NCBI GenBank assembly: GCA_051252455.1
Contig: JBPOFM010000008.1
Location: 135,776 to 199,775 of the forward strand
Length of the DNA stretch: 64,000 nucleotides
Source of the DNA: JBPOFM01 sp051252455
GTDB taxonomy: Bacteria; Bacteroidota; Bacteroidia; Flavobacteriales; Flavobacteriaceae
Direction of reading: 5' to 3'
The position numbers and the translations under genes were made by a program. Every line of letters starts with the position of its first letter. Positions within the stretch are counted from its first letter, which is position 1. The notes under the pieces are model-generated. The model worked only from the letters and a program-made list of their open reading frames with translations, had not been told where the DNA came from and did no database searches. Positions 9,014-18,990 of the stretch are shown here, in pieces.

Positions 9014-10585
9014 TTATGATATTAACGGTAGCTTAATTGTAAAGGTACTACCTTTTCCTTTTTCACTTTCAACTGATATATGTCCTTGGTGGTCTTCGAC
9101 CATACGCTTTACGTATGCCAGTCCCAACCCATGACCTTTTATATTATGTACATTTCCGGAATGTTCTCTATAAAACTTTTCAAACACCTTTTTTTGTACT
9201 TGTTTTGACATTCCATTCCCTTGGTCTGAAATCCTCACTAAGATATTGGTGCCAACATTTTCGGTGTACACATCAATTTTAGGTGCATCATCTGAATATT
9301 TTATGGCATTGTCCAAAATATTTACAATCACATTTGTAAAATGTGTTTCGTTCGCTAAAACAGATGTCTGTTCGGCATCTAAATGTGTATGTATATATCC
9401 TTGTCGATCTTCTACAATCAATTCGACATGTGTCATTGCATCTTCAATCAATTCATGCAACTCAACTCTATCCTTACTAATGTTGAGTTCGTTTTTCTCT
9501 AATTTCGAGATCCTCAATACATTTTCAACTTGTGCATGCATCCTCTTGTTTTCATCCTTGATCATATTTAGGTATCGCATCACCTTCTCTTGGTCATTGA
9601 TAATCTTCGGATTCTTTATCGAATCTAAAGCCAAATTGATGGTGGCAATTGGCGTTTTAAATTCGTGTGTCATATTATTGATAAAATCAGTCTTAATCTG
9701 CGATATTTGTCGTTGTTGAATCAATTGATATATTGCACTTCCAAATGCAAAGATGATGATTAGGGTAAACACAATGGACAATAAAGTCATTCCTAATATA
9801 TTACGGAATAAATATTTGTTCCGTTCCGGAAAATTGACATACAACTTGTAGGTGCTTTCATTATTATTATCCAAAAATAATGGCACTCCGTAGGTTGAAC
9901 CCTCAATCAATTCAAAATTGCTCGATTGTATCTTTGTGGCTAAATCCTTATCATAGATTGCAAATTCAAAATCAGTATCGATACCATCATCATGTAATTG
10001 ATTTTTAAGCATTTCTCTCACTCTATCTCCAGAAACCCTTTTATATATGGGATAATTCTTAAACAGATCACGATACGCTAGTTCAAATTGCTTTTTTTCA
10101 ACTTCCTTCAACTTACTAAATTCATAAAACTTCTTTTCGGAAGTAATATTTAAATTGCCTTCAATTTGATTTTTATCATAAATAGTAGTTTCTCGCTGGC
10201 TTGAAATACGGCTTACATTAACACTGTCTAACCCGATATCTAGGAACAAAGATGGTACTTTATAGCTTTCCTCAAGAATTCCGTTTCTATAAACAATGGT
10301 CTGTTTTAAGGAATCATTTTCGGTTTCTACCCTTAATTCTCTGAAACCCGTGGAATCTGCAATCGCACCACTTGCTATCAATTGATACATCTTTTCAGAG
10401 TAGTCTTTAAACTCCTTATCCTCAATAGCATCGGAGACAAAACTCAAAGAACGTTTGGCGTTGAGTGTAAATTGGTATTTTTCGTTCTCTAAACTCTTGT
10501 TGATGAAATATACCTGAACAAAAATGATACCGATGAGTGATAGACTCATCAATACAATCAACATAATGAAAAGCTTTCTCCCCAT
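9014..10585 (-). CDS. Membrane sensor histidine kinase
   Basis: The 523-residue kinase has TM1 at about 5-26, a large periplasmic domain of roughly 230 residues with no recognised fold, TM2 at about 262-290, then HisKA with the H-box MTHEFKTP near residue 305. The HATPase domain shows the N-box (NILDNAIKYS), G1 (DQGNGM) and G2 (GHGLGLAY). There is no obvious HAMP domain. It resembles RprX and should phosphorylate the adjacent regulator. A TAAATTTG box at 10590-10597 lies 4 nt before the ATG, as at several genes here. Confidence 0.95.
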   Translation of the reverse strand: MGRKLFIMLIVLMSLSLIGIIFVQVYFINKSLENEKYQFTLNAKRSLSFVSDAIEDKEFKDYSEKMYQLIASGAIADSTGFRELRVETENDSLKQTIVYRNGILEESYKVPSLFLDIGLDSVNVSRISSQRETTIYDKNQIEGNLNITSEKKFYEFSKLKEVEKKQFELAYRDLFKNYPIYKRVSGDRVREMLKNQLHDDGIDTDFEFAIYDKDLATKIQSSNFELIEGSTYGVPLFLDNNNESTYKLYVNFPERNKYLFRNILGMTLLSIVFTLIIIFAFGSAIYQLIQQRQISQIKTDFINNMTHEFKTPIATINLALDSIKNPKIINDQEKVMRYLNMIKDENKRMHAQVENVLRISKLEKNELNISKDRVELHELIEDAMTHVELIVEDRQGYIHTHLDAEQTSVLANETHFTNVIVNILDNAIKYSDDAPKIDVYTENVGTNILVRISDQGNGMSKQVQKKVFEKFYREHSGNVHNIKGHGLGLAYVKRMVEDHQGHISVESEKGKGSTFTIKLPLIS

Positions 10586-10648
10586 TGTTCAAATTTAACA
10601 TTTTAACATTTACGAATTATGGTCTTTAACCTTACATTAACAAAAATG

Positions 10649-11248
10649 TTAAAATTTAGGTTTTATCTCGATTTGAAGTAGTTTTTCGTGTGTTTGTATC
10701 ACTTGAGTTTTGGTGTGTTCCAATTGACTGTTAACAATCACAAAATCAGATTTTTTGACCTTTTCTTCATCAGACATTTGATTATTTATAATGGCCATTA
10801 TTTTCTTTTTAGAGGTGTCATCCCTTTTTAATAAACGGGCAATTCGGTCTTCCAGTGAAGCTGTTACTGTGATGATATAATCATATTCAGACTCTTTTTG
10901 CTCCTCAAAAATAATCGCAGCTTCTTTGATGACATATGCTGTAGTTTGATTTTTCAACCATCGTTTAAAATCCCGACCGACTTCAGGATGTACAATAGCG
11001 TTCATCTGCTTCAAAAGTGAGGCGTCATTAAAGATTTTTGAAGCGACAAAAGGTCTATTTAACTGACCGGTTTCGTAGGCCTCCTCACCGAATAAAGCAA
11101 TCAATTGTCGTTTAATAATTTCTGAAGTATTCATCAAACGCTTGGCCTCCACATCAGCTATATATATAGGGATTCCTATCGCATCAAATAGTTTTGCGAC
11201 GGTTGTTTTACCACTTCCTATACCGCCTGTGAGTCCTACTACAATCAT
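10649..11248 (-). CDS. coaE: Dephospho-CoA kinase
   Basis: CoaE phosphorylates the 3'-OH of dephospho-CoA in the last step of CoA synthesis. The 199-residue protein has the Walker A motif GGIGSGKT at 8-15 and family features such as YIADVEAKRLM and HPEVGRDF. It overlaps the upstream YbbR gene by 4 nt, so the two are probably coupled. coaBC, which acts earlier in the same pathway, lies about 9 kb away in this window. Confidence 0.96.
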   Translation of the reverse strand: MIVVGLTGGIGSGKTTVAKLFDAIGIPIYIADVEAKRLMNTSEIIKRQLIALFGEEAYETGQLNRPFVASKIFNDASLLKQMNAIVHPEVGRDFKRWLKNQTTAYVIKEAAIIFEEQKESEYDYIITVTASLEDRIARLLKRDDTSKKKIMAIINNQMSDEEKVKKSDFVIVNSQLEHTKTQVIQTHEKLLQIEIKPKF

Positions 11249-12213
11249 TCTATTATGATAAATTCGACCTTGCCTTGTTTTATTTTAGTGCTTTTGACCA
11301 AATCAGGTTTACTTACCAATTGAGGGATAAAAAATGTATTCTCTTGTCCATTGGTCTCCTCATAGTCACAAACGATCTCAAAATCCAATGCCTTGATTTT
11401 TTTATAATTCTCTAGACTTACATAATATGCCACCTGTACGGTTTTTGGAAAATAATTAATTTTTACATCCGAGGGTAAATTAATTATATTCACAGGAACT
11501 TCAAATGTGCCTTCTGTAAATTTCTCCACTTTTCCGGATACCTTTATATTTGAACGACTCAATTTGACGTTTTCGAATGATTTGTTTAATACCAATTTTA
11601 CATCTTTGTTGATTGACGAATTGACATCCATAATCTTCAATTGCTCTGTTTTGATTCTCGAAATTTTTTCGATAGCATTTTTTGGACCGATAACTTTTAC
11701 CGAGTCTGGCACCATCATTAATCTATCTTGAATATCATAGCCTGGTTCATAGCTGATTTCAGTCTCCAAAATTATAGGAACGGTTTTAACCATCATTATT
11801 TCGAAAGGAAAGGTAAGAGAATCTGGCTCTATGGATAATATTTCAATCTTTGATCCAAGTTCAGAACTGATATCTGAGAGTCCTTTTTTTGTTTCCCATA
11901 CATACATGTCTCCTGACTTTTTTACGTCCTTTTTAAAATTTACTGTAAGTGTATGTTGGAAAAAATTATGTGCAATTAAATTAAAACCAAATGCTTTCAC
12001 CTTGACATTCATAATAGAATCATGTTTGGCTAGAATGCTATATTGTTCAGGAACATTTTCATATTTGACACGAAATGAGATGATTTCTGTGTAACTTTTT
12101 GAAAGTTTTGCAATCATCAAAAACATAAAAGAAAGTAACAGAAAAAATAAAAAAACGTTCAATTTCTTGCTCTTAATGGATTTGAAAAATTTTGATTTGA
12201 GCTTATTTACCAT
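11245..12213 (-). CDS. YbbR-domain membrane-anchored protein
   Basis: The 322-residue protein has one N-terminal transmembrane helix (about 18-38) and a long extracytoplasmic beta-rich part with YbbR-like repeats (for example SVKVIGPKNAIEKI and VPVNIINLPSDVKI). In Firmicutes, YbbR/CdaR proteins regulate a diadenylate cyclase, but no cyclase gene is nearby, so that role is not assumed. It overlaps the glycosyltransferase by 11 nt and coaE by 4 nt, forming GT2-ybbR-coaE. Confidence 0.85.
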   Translation of the reverse strand: MVNKLKSKFFKSIKSKKLNVFLFFLLLSFMFLMIAKLSKSYTEIISFRVKYENVPEQYSILAKHDSIMNVKVKAFGFNLIAHNFFQHTLTVNFKKDVKKSGDMYVWETKKGLSDISSELGSKIEILSIEPDSLTFPFEIMMVKTVPIILETEISYEPGYDIQDRLMMVPDSVKVIGPKNAIEKISRIKTEQLKIMDVNSSINKDVKLVLNKSFENVKLSRSNIKVSGKVEKFTEGTFEVPVNIINLPSDVKINYFPKTVQVAYYVSLENYKKIKALDFEIVCDYEETNGQENTFFIPQLVSKPDLVKSTKIKQGKVEFIIIE

Positions 12214-13216
12214 GATTAAAAAATAGATTTGGAAATTGCTGTTCAGGTGGCTTGTTGGACCAATTGAGTTTCAAAGTGGACTTTAGAAAACCGTAACCAT
12301 AACCCAAAAATTGAATAAAAATTGCCAGCAGTGACTGTAAAGCAACTATTCCATTTTTTGTGGTCACTATTGCAACTAAAAAAGCCATTAAAAAATAGAG
12401 GACATATAGGTTAAAGGCCCAATTGATCTGAAACACTAACAATATGATAGAAACAAAAAAGCCAATACTAAATGAGGTTGGTAGCCAATAAATAAGCCGG
12501 TTAGTCTCTGGATGCCATTTGTTTAAAATAGGTCTTACCATTCCAAATTTGTAAACCTGTTGATAAAATTTTGACCATGAGACACGACGCTTGTGATACA
12601 CGAAAGCTTCACTAAACAAGTCCGTTTCATACCCTAATTTCTTCAGTCTAATAGCCAAATCCGGATCTTCTCCTGGATGAATAGTTCCAAATCCTTTTGA
12701 TGCTTCAAACGCAGTTTTGGAAATCCCCATATTAAAACTCCTTGGTTGAAAGTCTTTCTGATTTTTTTTGCCCCCTCGAATCCCTCCGGTAGTTATGAAT
12801 GAAGTCATCGCAAAATTAATAGATTTCTGTAAGTTGGAGAAAGAATCATGGGCCGCATCTGGTCCTCCATAGCAGTCCACGTAATTCGCCGATAACTTTT
12901 GTTGAACAATTACTAAATAATTTTCAGGCAACAAACAATCAGAATCAAGAATAATAAAATAGTTGCCTTTTGCACGCTGCATTCCATAATTTCTAGAATC
13001 ACCTGGTCCAGAATTGGACTTAAAATAGTATGAGATGTTAAGCTTGGAAAGATACGTTTCAACAATCGATTTGCAATCTATAGATGAACCATCCTCTATG
13101 ATGATAATTTCAAATGCTAAACCACCATTAAGATTGGCAAAACTTTCTAAAAGTTCTTTAATTTCTTCTGGCCTATTAAAAACAGGGATAATAAATGAAA
13201 AGTGCAATGGCTCCAT
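12203..13216 (-). CDS. Family 2 glycosyltransferase, membrane associated
   Basis: The 337-residue protein has a GT-A catalytic domain: N-terminal FIIPVFNRPEE, the metal-binding DSD in FIILDSDCLLPEN at about 100, and GEDPDLAIRL downstream. Two or three hydrophobic helices lie at about 245-310. It probably transfers a sugar to an envelope or exported glycan; donor and acceptor cannot be told. A TACCTTTG box 6 nt upstream of the ATG suggests a very short leader. It is the first gene of the operon with YbbR and coaE. Confidence 0.9.
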   Translation of the reverse strand: MEPLHFSFIIPVFNRPEEIKELLESFANLNGGLAFEIIIIEDGSSIDCKSIVETYLSKLNISYYFKSNSGPGDSRNYGMQRAKGNYFIILDSDCLLPENYLVIVQQKLSANYVDCYGGPDAAHDSFSNLQKSINFAMTSFITTGGIRGGKKNQKDFQPRSFNMGISKTAFEASKGFGTIHPGEDPDLAIRLKKLGYETDLFSEAFVYHKRRVSWSKFYQQVYKFGMVRPILNKWHPETNRLIYWLPTSFSIGFFVSIILLVFQINWAFNLYVLYFLMAFLVAIVTTKNGIVALQSLLAIFIQFLGYGYGFLKSTLKLNWSNKPPEQQFPNLFFNHGK

Positions 13217-13222
13217 ACCTCA

Positions 13223-13230
13223 CAAAGGTA
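13223..13230 (-). promoter_or_regulatory. TACCTTTG -7 box before the glycosyltransferase
   Basis: On the minus strand it matches TAnnTTTG and ends 6 nt before the ATG at 13216, so the mRNA would be leaderless or nearly so. Confidence 0.45.
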
Positions 13231-13245
13231 ATTAAAGGAAAATAC

Positions 13246-13283
13246 AAAAGCCACCTAATCGAAAATTTCGAAAGGTGGCTTTT
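13246..13283 (-). terminator. Terminator of the large T9SS-secreted protein gene
   Basis: An 11-bp perfect stem (13246-13256 with 13273-13283) encloses a loop that itself contains a short TCGA/TCGA stem. A U-rich run follows on the minus strand. Confidence 0.85.
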
Positions 13284-13302
13284 TTATTATTGTATTCTTA
13301 AA

Positions 13303-16119
13303 TTATTGCTTGATAACTCTTATAGTTTCTGTCACATTATTTATGGTGACTTTCACAAAATAAGCACCCGATTGCAATTCATTCATTTGAACATCACTTT
13401 CTAATGTATTAGGCGACGTTCTTAAAACTTCTTGACCTAACATATTGTAAATGATTACATTTTGAATGTTGCTTTGAGCTTTTAATGTCAACTCATTTTT
13501 CACAGGATTTGGGAAATAGCTAAAAGCATTTTCGCTGTTTACTTCACCAATGGATAATGTTCCACTCCATGCAGCAATTTGAAAGTTTAACTGTGCATTT
13601 CCTCCATATTCAAAAACTCTAATATAAAGTGTTTGGTTGGCTAAAGAAGGATCAGCTATGGTTATCAGTGAAAAGTTACCTACCCCATCATCGTCATCAC
13701 AGTCCACTTGAGTCAAAGCACCACAAACTCCAGAATAAACAGACATTCCACTATCTCCCCCAGCATCAGAAGGATCAGCTTGAGTTTCAATAATGATATT
13801 GCCATCAGCAGGTACTACAACAGAATACCATACATCTCCACCAAAACCTGTAGGATCTACAGGATCATAAGAAGAACAAGTGGGAACTGGCAATTCTCCA
13901 GAACCTGTAGCATATAATTGTGTTTGACCTCCTAAAGCTCCCGAAGCAAAATCAAGTGCAGGTGTCAATGATGTAGCATCAGCGCACATGTCATTTGATG
14001 GAGCTGGGCCGCTTGTAGTAAAGCTATATGGTCCAACCCATTCGCTAACACCATCTCCGTCACAATCAGTCTGAACAAATAAATCATAAGCTACAGTACC
14101 CATTAAACCTGTTACTGTATCTGAAGTATTAGTTGTGTTGCCAGTAAATCCTCCGGCGGTGCCTTGCGCAATACCGTCAGGCTGAACTTCCCAGTTATAA
14201 CCCGTTGGAGTTCCAATAGATGGCGCAGTCCAAGAAATATCTGCTGTTGTTTCAGCTACTATAGCAGCTAAATTAGTAGGATCACCACACGCAGGGAAAG
14301 GAGTACAAGACGCCTCTATACTAAAATCGAAACCAGGGTTATTGTTGATCCAATTACCAACTCTAATGAAATATTCAGTACCCGCAACGGCTTCAAAACT
14401 CAACAATACAGGGTTTTCACCCGATCCTTCGCTTTCAAAACAAGTAGCTAAAGTAAATCCAGCACAAGTACCATCTGTACTACTGTATACTTCAACTTGC
14501 GCTTCTTCATTGGTAGTTGAAGACAAAACATTCAAATCGATAGTCGAATCATTTCCGGTAAATTGATACCACACATCATTTCCGATAGAACCGATGCAAG
14601 ATGTTGTCGCACCTCCCGTAGCACTTATGGTCGAACCGTTTAATGGAGAGTCACAAGACAGACTCACCGCCGCTGAACATTCATCATTTCCAGGTGCTGC
14701 CGGTGGAGTTCCCACACAAACGGTAAAATTCGTAGTAATGGAAACTGTAGAACTATATGTGTAAATTCTAAAATAATATGTGGTTCCCGCTGTTAATCCG
14801 GAAAGGTTAATTGGCGAGTTAGGAGTATCTTGACAAACCAGGCTTTCACCACCACAAGAATCAAATACTTGAGTAACAATATCCGTATTACCTCCAGTAT
14901 TATTGACAGTAATTACATGTGAACTTCCTGTAGCTTCAAAAGCAAACCACACATCATCATTTGCAGTTCCAAGGCATCCTGTCAAACTTTCGGTTGCGGC
15001 AACCGTTGTTCCTGAAACGGGATTACTACAAGATAAGTCCGCTTCAACTGTCAATAGTGTTGCACCTGCACAATCATCATTTGCTGGCCCATTAATAGTG
15101 AGGACTCCCGAAATGTTATTGTCTTCACCCCAAACACCTCCGTAAGAGCCATCTGCCTGAATTCCACCGTAGGTTAGAGAACCACCATTTAAACTCCAAC
15201 GAGTTGCATAATAAAAGGTTCCAGTAGATGAAATTACCGAACCCAAATTCAACACGTATTGATCATTATTTCCATTTCCTTGTTCAGAATCGAATGATGC
15301 AGGTACCCATGTCCATCCAGCGCCACTTGGGTTTGAATTTGTTTCACTATAACCGACATACGCCACAATACCAGGAGCTTGTCCAGTAGTGACATCAGTA
15401 AGACCAGCATGATAAGCTTGCGCATAAACATTAAATGTGCTACCAACTGCGATATCACCAGTTGGAGGCCATTGTAAGTTGTAATAATCCAATTGATCAG
15501 TAGGTTGTGTTCCTTCTATATAGTTAAACTGAATATTCGGTTTATTAGGATTCGCAGTGTTGGTATCGACGCCACAAGCTGCCGCTCCATCTACTCTATA
15601 TCTTCTAGATCCATCAGTAGTTGCTGTAGTTCTTACTTCTCCATATGGTGAAGTGAAAGGATTCTGTCCATCAGAACAAACCTCTACTAGAATATTATCT
15701 ATTCCATTCCATACAAAATTCGTGTCAAAGGCAATCATATCGAATACACCAGCAGCCGTAACTGTAGGATCATAATCGAACGGCCCCTTTACTACAGTTG
15801 TAGGTGATGCATCATGAGTGGCAGAATTACTCGCAGAAGTGTGCCCAATCTTTATTGTATATCCCAATAAAGCACCTCCACCATAATCTCCCGCTATCGA
15901 CCAGCCCAATGCTGTAATTTCATCAGCCGGCGTCATTGAGGCGCTTAATTCCGCAGCTGTATAAACAACCTGGTATCTGAACGAGTTGAAATAGCCATCA
16001 ATAGGATCGGATGCTGTTGTCGTTGTAACATCTGTACCCGTACCAATCACAATAGACTGGGACTGAATAGATAATACAAAAAACAACATCATTAAAAATG
16101 ATAATGTAATTTTTTTCAT
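13303..16119 (-). CDS. Large modular extracellular protein with T9SS type A sorting domain
   Basis: The 938-residue protein has an N-terminal signal peptide (residues 1-20), an N-terminal module of about 300 residues (IVIGTGTDVTTT onward), and then repeated Cys-containing beta-modules that begin NDDC/NDEC/NDMC and contain DVWY(Q)F, as in PPC-like domains. A fibronectin-III-like segment sits at about 610-700 (TTADISWTAP). It ends in a type A T9SS C-terminal domain (SYFPNPVKNELTL to the end). It is therefore exported across the outer membrane and attached or released. No catalytic motif is seen; an adhesin or matrix role is possible. Confidence 0.92.
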   Translation of the reverse strand: MKKITLSFLMMLFFVLSIQSQSIVIGTGTDVTTTTASDPIDGYFNSFRYQVVYTAAELSASMTPADEITALGWSIAGDYGGGALLGYTIKIGHTSASNSATHDASPTTVVKGPFDYDPTVTAAGVFDMIAFDTNFVWNGIDNILVEVCSDGQNPFTSPYGEVRTTATTDGSRRYRVDGAAACGVDTNTANPNKPNIQFNYIEGTQPTDQLDYYNLQWPPTGDIAVGSTFNVYAQAYHAGLTDVTTGQAPGIVAYVGYSETNSNPSGAGWTWVPASFDSEQGNGNNDQYVLNLGSVISSTGTFYYATRWSLNGGSLTYGGIQADGSYGGVWGEDNNISGVLTINGPANDDCAGATLLTVEADLSCSNPVSGTTVAATESLTGCLGTANDDVWFAFEATGSSHVITVNNTGGNTDIVTQVFDSCGGESLVCQDTPNSPINLSGLTAGTTYYFRIYTYSSTVSITTNFTVCVGTPPAAPGNDECSAAVSLSCDSPLNGSTISATGGATTSCIGSIGNDVWYQFTGNDSTIDLNVLSSTTNEEAQVEVYSSTDGTCAGFTLATCFESEGSGENPVLLSFEAVAGTEYFIRVGNWINNNPGFDFSIEASCTPFPACGDPTNLAAIVAETTADISWTAPSIGTPTGYNWEVQPDGIAQGTAGGFTGNTTNTSDTVTGLMGTVAYDLFVQTDCDGDGVSEWVGPYSFTTSGPAPSNDMCADATSLTPALDFASGALGGQTQLYATGSGELPVPTCSSYDPVDPTGFGGDVWYSVVVPADGNIIIETQADPSDAGGDSGMSVYSGVCGALTQVDCDDDDGVGNFSLITIADPSLANQTLYIRVFEYGGNAQLNFQIAAWSGTLSIGEVNSENAFSYFPNPVKNELTLKAQSNIQNVIIYNMLGQEVLRTSPNTLESDVQMNELQSGAYFVKVTINNVTETIRVIKQ

Positions 16120-16250
16120 AAATTTAATTTTAAATTAGTGTTTGTTTTAAGGGAATAAGATAAGACTTCACGCAAGATAAAATTGTTAAAATCCTATATT
16201 ACCGACCAACCGCAAAAATCATCGATTAAATAATGCTAAATGTAAAAAAA

Positions 16251-16280
16251 AAAGACTGTCAAAAAAATCTGACAGTCTTT
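16251..16280 (-). terminator. Terminator after fabI
   Basis: An 11-bp perfect stem (16251-16261 with 16270-16280), an A-rich loop and, on the minus strand, a long U-run after the stem. Confidence 0.88.
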
Positions 16281-16334
16281 ATAGTTGTGTCCAAAACAAA
16301 TTAGTGTTTAAATGGTGTGTGAATATGGTAAGTT

Positions 16335-17156
16335 TTAATTTGAATCTTCCATAAATGTGTCCATTATTGCATCACTCACTCCCATATTGCTAAATCCACC
16401 GTCATTGAAAAGATTTTGCAAAGTAACACGTCTGGTTAAATCACTGAAAAGTGTTACCGTATAATTTGCACAATCTAGGGCGGTGGCATTTCCTAATGGC
16501 GACATTTTATCAGCATAGGCAATAAATCCATCAAAGCCTTTTACACCTTGGCCAGCCGTGGTTGGTGTTGGTGACTGTGAAATCGTATTGACACGCACTT
16601 TTTTATCTTTTCCGAAGAAATAGCCAAAACTACGAGCAATGCTTTCCAAATATGCCTTATTGTCAGCCATATCGTTATAATCTGGAAACACACGTTGCGC
16701 TGCCATATAAGTTAACGCAACAATACTACCCCACTCATTCATAGCATCAGCTTTATAGAGTGTTTGCATCACTTTATGAAATGACATAGCAGATACGTCC
16801 GTACCTTTTTGAGTCCAATCGTAGTTTTGATCGGTGTAATGTTTGCCCTTTCTAACATTGATTGACATTCCAATGGAATGCAATACAAAATCCAACTTTC
16901 CGCCTAATATTTCCATCGATTTTGAAACCAGATTTTCTAAATCTTCAATAGATGTGGCATCTGCTGGAATAATTTGAGAACCAGTTTTTTCTGCAAGCTC
17001 ATTAATTTGTCCCATTCTCATTGCAATAGGCGCATTTGTAAGTACAAATGTCCCACCTTCTTCATGAATGCGTTCTGCAGTTTTCCATGCAATAGAATTT
17101 GCGTCTAGTGCTCCAAAAATTATTCCTCGTTTTCCTTTAAGTAAATTGTATGACAT
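16335..17156 (-). CDS. fabI: Enoyl-[acyl-carrier-protein] reductase (NADH)
   Basis: FabI catalyses the last reduction of each fatty-acid elongation cycle. The 273-residue SDR-fold protein begins with the family pattern LLKGKRGIIFGA, has VLHSIGMS in the middle and a catalytic Y-x6-K pair in YNDMADNK. Length is normal. It is cytosolic. Its upstream region is an array of AAACAAC heptamers (minus strand), and it has its own terminator, so it is probably monocistronic. Confidence 0.96.
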   Translation of the reverse strand: MSYNLLKGKRGIIFGALDANSIAWKTAERIHEEGGTFVLTNAPIAMRMGQINELAEKTGSQIIPADATSIEDLENLVSKSMEILGGKLDFVLHSIGMSINVRKGKHYTDQNYDWTQKGTDVSAMSFHKVMQTLYKADAMNEWGSIVALTYMAAQRVFPDYNDMADNKAYLESIARSFGYFFGKDKKVRVNTISQSPTPTTAGQGVKGFDGFIAYADKMSPLGNATALDCANYTVTLFSDLTRRVTLQNLFNDGGFSNMGVSDAIMDTFMEDSN

Positions 17157-17163
17157 ACTATAT

Positions 17164-17213
17164 GTTGTTTAGTTGTTTGTTGTTTGTTGTTTGTTGTTTG
17201 TTGTTTGTTGTTT
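17164..17213 (-). repeat. AAACAAC heptamer array (6 + 1 copies) before fabI
   Basis: On the plus strand six perfect GTTGTTT copies (17172-17213) are followed, after a single A at 17171, by a seventh at 17164-17170. On the coding strand the last copy ends 7 nt, one further heptad, before the fabI ATG. It is a candidate phase-variable spacer. Confidence 0.92.
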
Positions 17214-17300
17214 AACCATTGATGTATTTTGTGCTCTAAAGCATCAATAGTTTCAAAGTTAATAAAACTTTGAACCTTTATCTTTATACTTCAGTTTTTT

Positions 17301-18953
17301 TTAATTCAATAATTGCTTAGCATGGGCAATAGCAGAATCAGATAGTTTTGCACCACCAAGCATGTGAGCAATTTCCACAATACGCTCATCAGAGTTTAGT
17401 TTTTTGAGTTGTGTATGCGTCACCTCAGCAATATCTTCTTTATAGACTTTGAAATGCGTGTCTCCTTTTGCAGCAATTTGGGGCAAATGTGTAATGGTAA
17501 ACACTTGCATAGACTTGCTCATTTGCTGCATGATGACGGCCATTTTATTTGATATTTCACCAGAAACACCCGTATCTATTTCGTCAAACATGATGGTGGG
17601 AAGTTGGATATATTTAGAAAGCACAGATTTTATGGCCAACATTATTCGTGAAAGTTCTCCGCCTGATGCACTTTTTTTCAATTCATTAAAATTACCTCCT
17701 TTATTTGCCGAAAATAGAAACTCCAGTTCGTCAGTGCCATTGCTGAAATAGTTCTTTGTCGGTCGGAGCTTAATGTCAAATTTAGAATTTGGCATTCCGA
17801 GCGTTCCTAAAATTTTTTCCAATTGTTGAATTAATTGAGGTATTACCAAGGTTCGGTTGGCATGGATAGCTTCAGAATCTTTCTTCAACTGACCTTGAAT
17901 TTTTTCAATTTCAGATTCTTTGTCGCTTATAGTATCGTCAAGATGTTCTGTATCACTAATTTTTTTCGATAGACGCTCCCTAATTTCAATCAATTCGTTT
18001 TCATCGGATGCAGAATGTTTCAGCAATAAATTATGGAGCATTTGAAGTTTTGAATTGACAGCTTCCAATCTGTTGGGATTAGCTTCTAGACTTTCCTGAA
18101 GATTTACAATTTCGATAAATATGTCATCCAGTTCAATCAAAAAACTAGTGATACGCTCATATACATCTTTATAGGAGGTTCCATAATGGGATAGTTTAGA
18201 AAATTGCTGTTTAAGTTCGGTCAGATTGTGAATGACTCCAACCTCATCATTGGTCATTATTTCACTTGAAGTGGAAAGCCGCTCCTTAATGTCCTCTATA
18301 TTATTAAGGGTTTCATACTCTTCATCGAGAGCTGACATTTCGCCTACAATCAATTTAGCTTCCAATAGTTCATTCAACAGATAAGAATTGTAATCGTGCT
18401 CTTTAATCGCTTCTGCTTTTTGATTTTGAAGCGTTTTCAATTCATTTTGAAGTGTCTTGAATGAGGTCAAATTACTCGAATACCTTTGTAGAAACTTATC
18501 ATTTGACGCCAAAGCATCAATGACTTGAAACTGAAAATCATCATTTGTCAATTGCAATGTCTGATGTTGCGAATGGATATCTAACAGTCGAACACCTAAA
18601 GCCTGTAAACTATCTAGGTTAACAGGAGTATCATTGATAAACGCCCGCGATTTACCAGACGGTAATATTTCCCTACGAATTATGGTCTGCGGTTCATAGT
18701 CGAGATCTTCTGATTTAAATAAGGATTTTAGATTATAATTGGCAATATCGAAAGTTGCTTCAATAACACATTTTTCGGATGTGTTCTTTACATTACTCAA
18801 ATCTGCACGCTTTCCTAGTATCAGCGAAAGGCCACCTAATAATATGGATTTTCCTGCACCAGTCTCACCTGTAATAATCGTGAGACCATTATTAAAACTC
18901 ACCTGAAGGTGGTCTATAAGTGCGTAATTTTTTATTGTGAGAGAAGTAAGCAT
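17301..18953 (-). CDS. recN: DNA repair protein RecN
   Basis: RecN is an SMC-like ATPase acting in double-strand-break repair. The 550-residue protein has Walker A GETGAGKS at 29-36, a long central coiled coil (about 150-380), the ABC signature SASGGELSR and Walker B TIMFDEIDTGVSG near the C-terminus. Length is normal. It is the last gene downstream of DUF4835, but the 121-bp spacer contains an ACTGnnn heptad array ending 2 nt before its ATG, so it may also be expressed separately. Confidence 0.97.
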   Translation of the reverse strand: MLTSLTIKNYALIDHLQVSFNNGLTIITGETGAGKSILLGGLSLILGKRADLSNVKNTSEKCVIEATFDIANYNLKSLFKSEDLDYEPQTIIRREILPSGKSRAFINDTPVNLDSLQALGVRLLDIHSQHQTLQLTNDDFQFQVIDALASNDKFLQRYSSNLTSFKTLQNELKTLQNQKAEAIKEHDYNSYLLNELLEAKLIVGEMSALDEEYETLNNIEDIKERLSTSSEIMTNDEVGVIHNLTELKQQFSKLSHYGTSYKDVYERITSFLIELDDIFIEIVNLQESLEANPNRLEAVNSKLQMLHNLLLKHSASDENELIEIRERLSKKISDTEHLDDTISDKESEIEKIQGQLKKDSEAIHANRTLVIPQLIQQLEKILGTLGMPNSKFDIKLRPTKNYFSNGTDELEFLFSANKGGNFNELKKSASGGELSRIMLAIKSVLSKYIQLPTIMFDEIDTGVSGEISNKMAVIMQQMSKSMQVFTITHLPQIAAKGDTHFKVYKEDIAEVTHTQLKKLNSDERIVEIAHMLGGAKLSDSAIAHAKQLLN

Positions 18954-18955
18954 CT

Positions 18956-18990
18956 TTTTAGTGTACAGTTTTCAGTCGCAGGTTACAGTT
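18956..18990 (-). repeat. Degenerate ACTGnnn heptad array before recN
   Basis: On the minus strand, CTG cores recur at 7-, 6- and 7-nt spacing. The last unit is ACTAAAA followed by AG and the ATG, the same ending and register as the array before DUF1015 (ACTAATA, AA, ATG). Confidence 0.7.

Noticed and set aside
8301..10585. Calling the two-component pair rprXY outright
   Set aside because: Similarity is at family level; orthology cannot be shown from the sequence alone.
13303..16119. Several open frames of 60-80 codons on the plus strand over the T9SS gene and over 59-63 kb
   Set aside because: They lie antisense to long, well-supported modular proteins rich in Gly/Thr/Asp codons, which leave few stops on the opposite strand.
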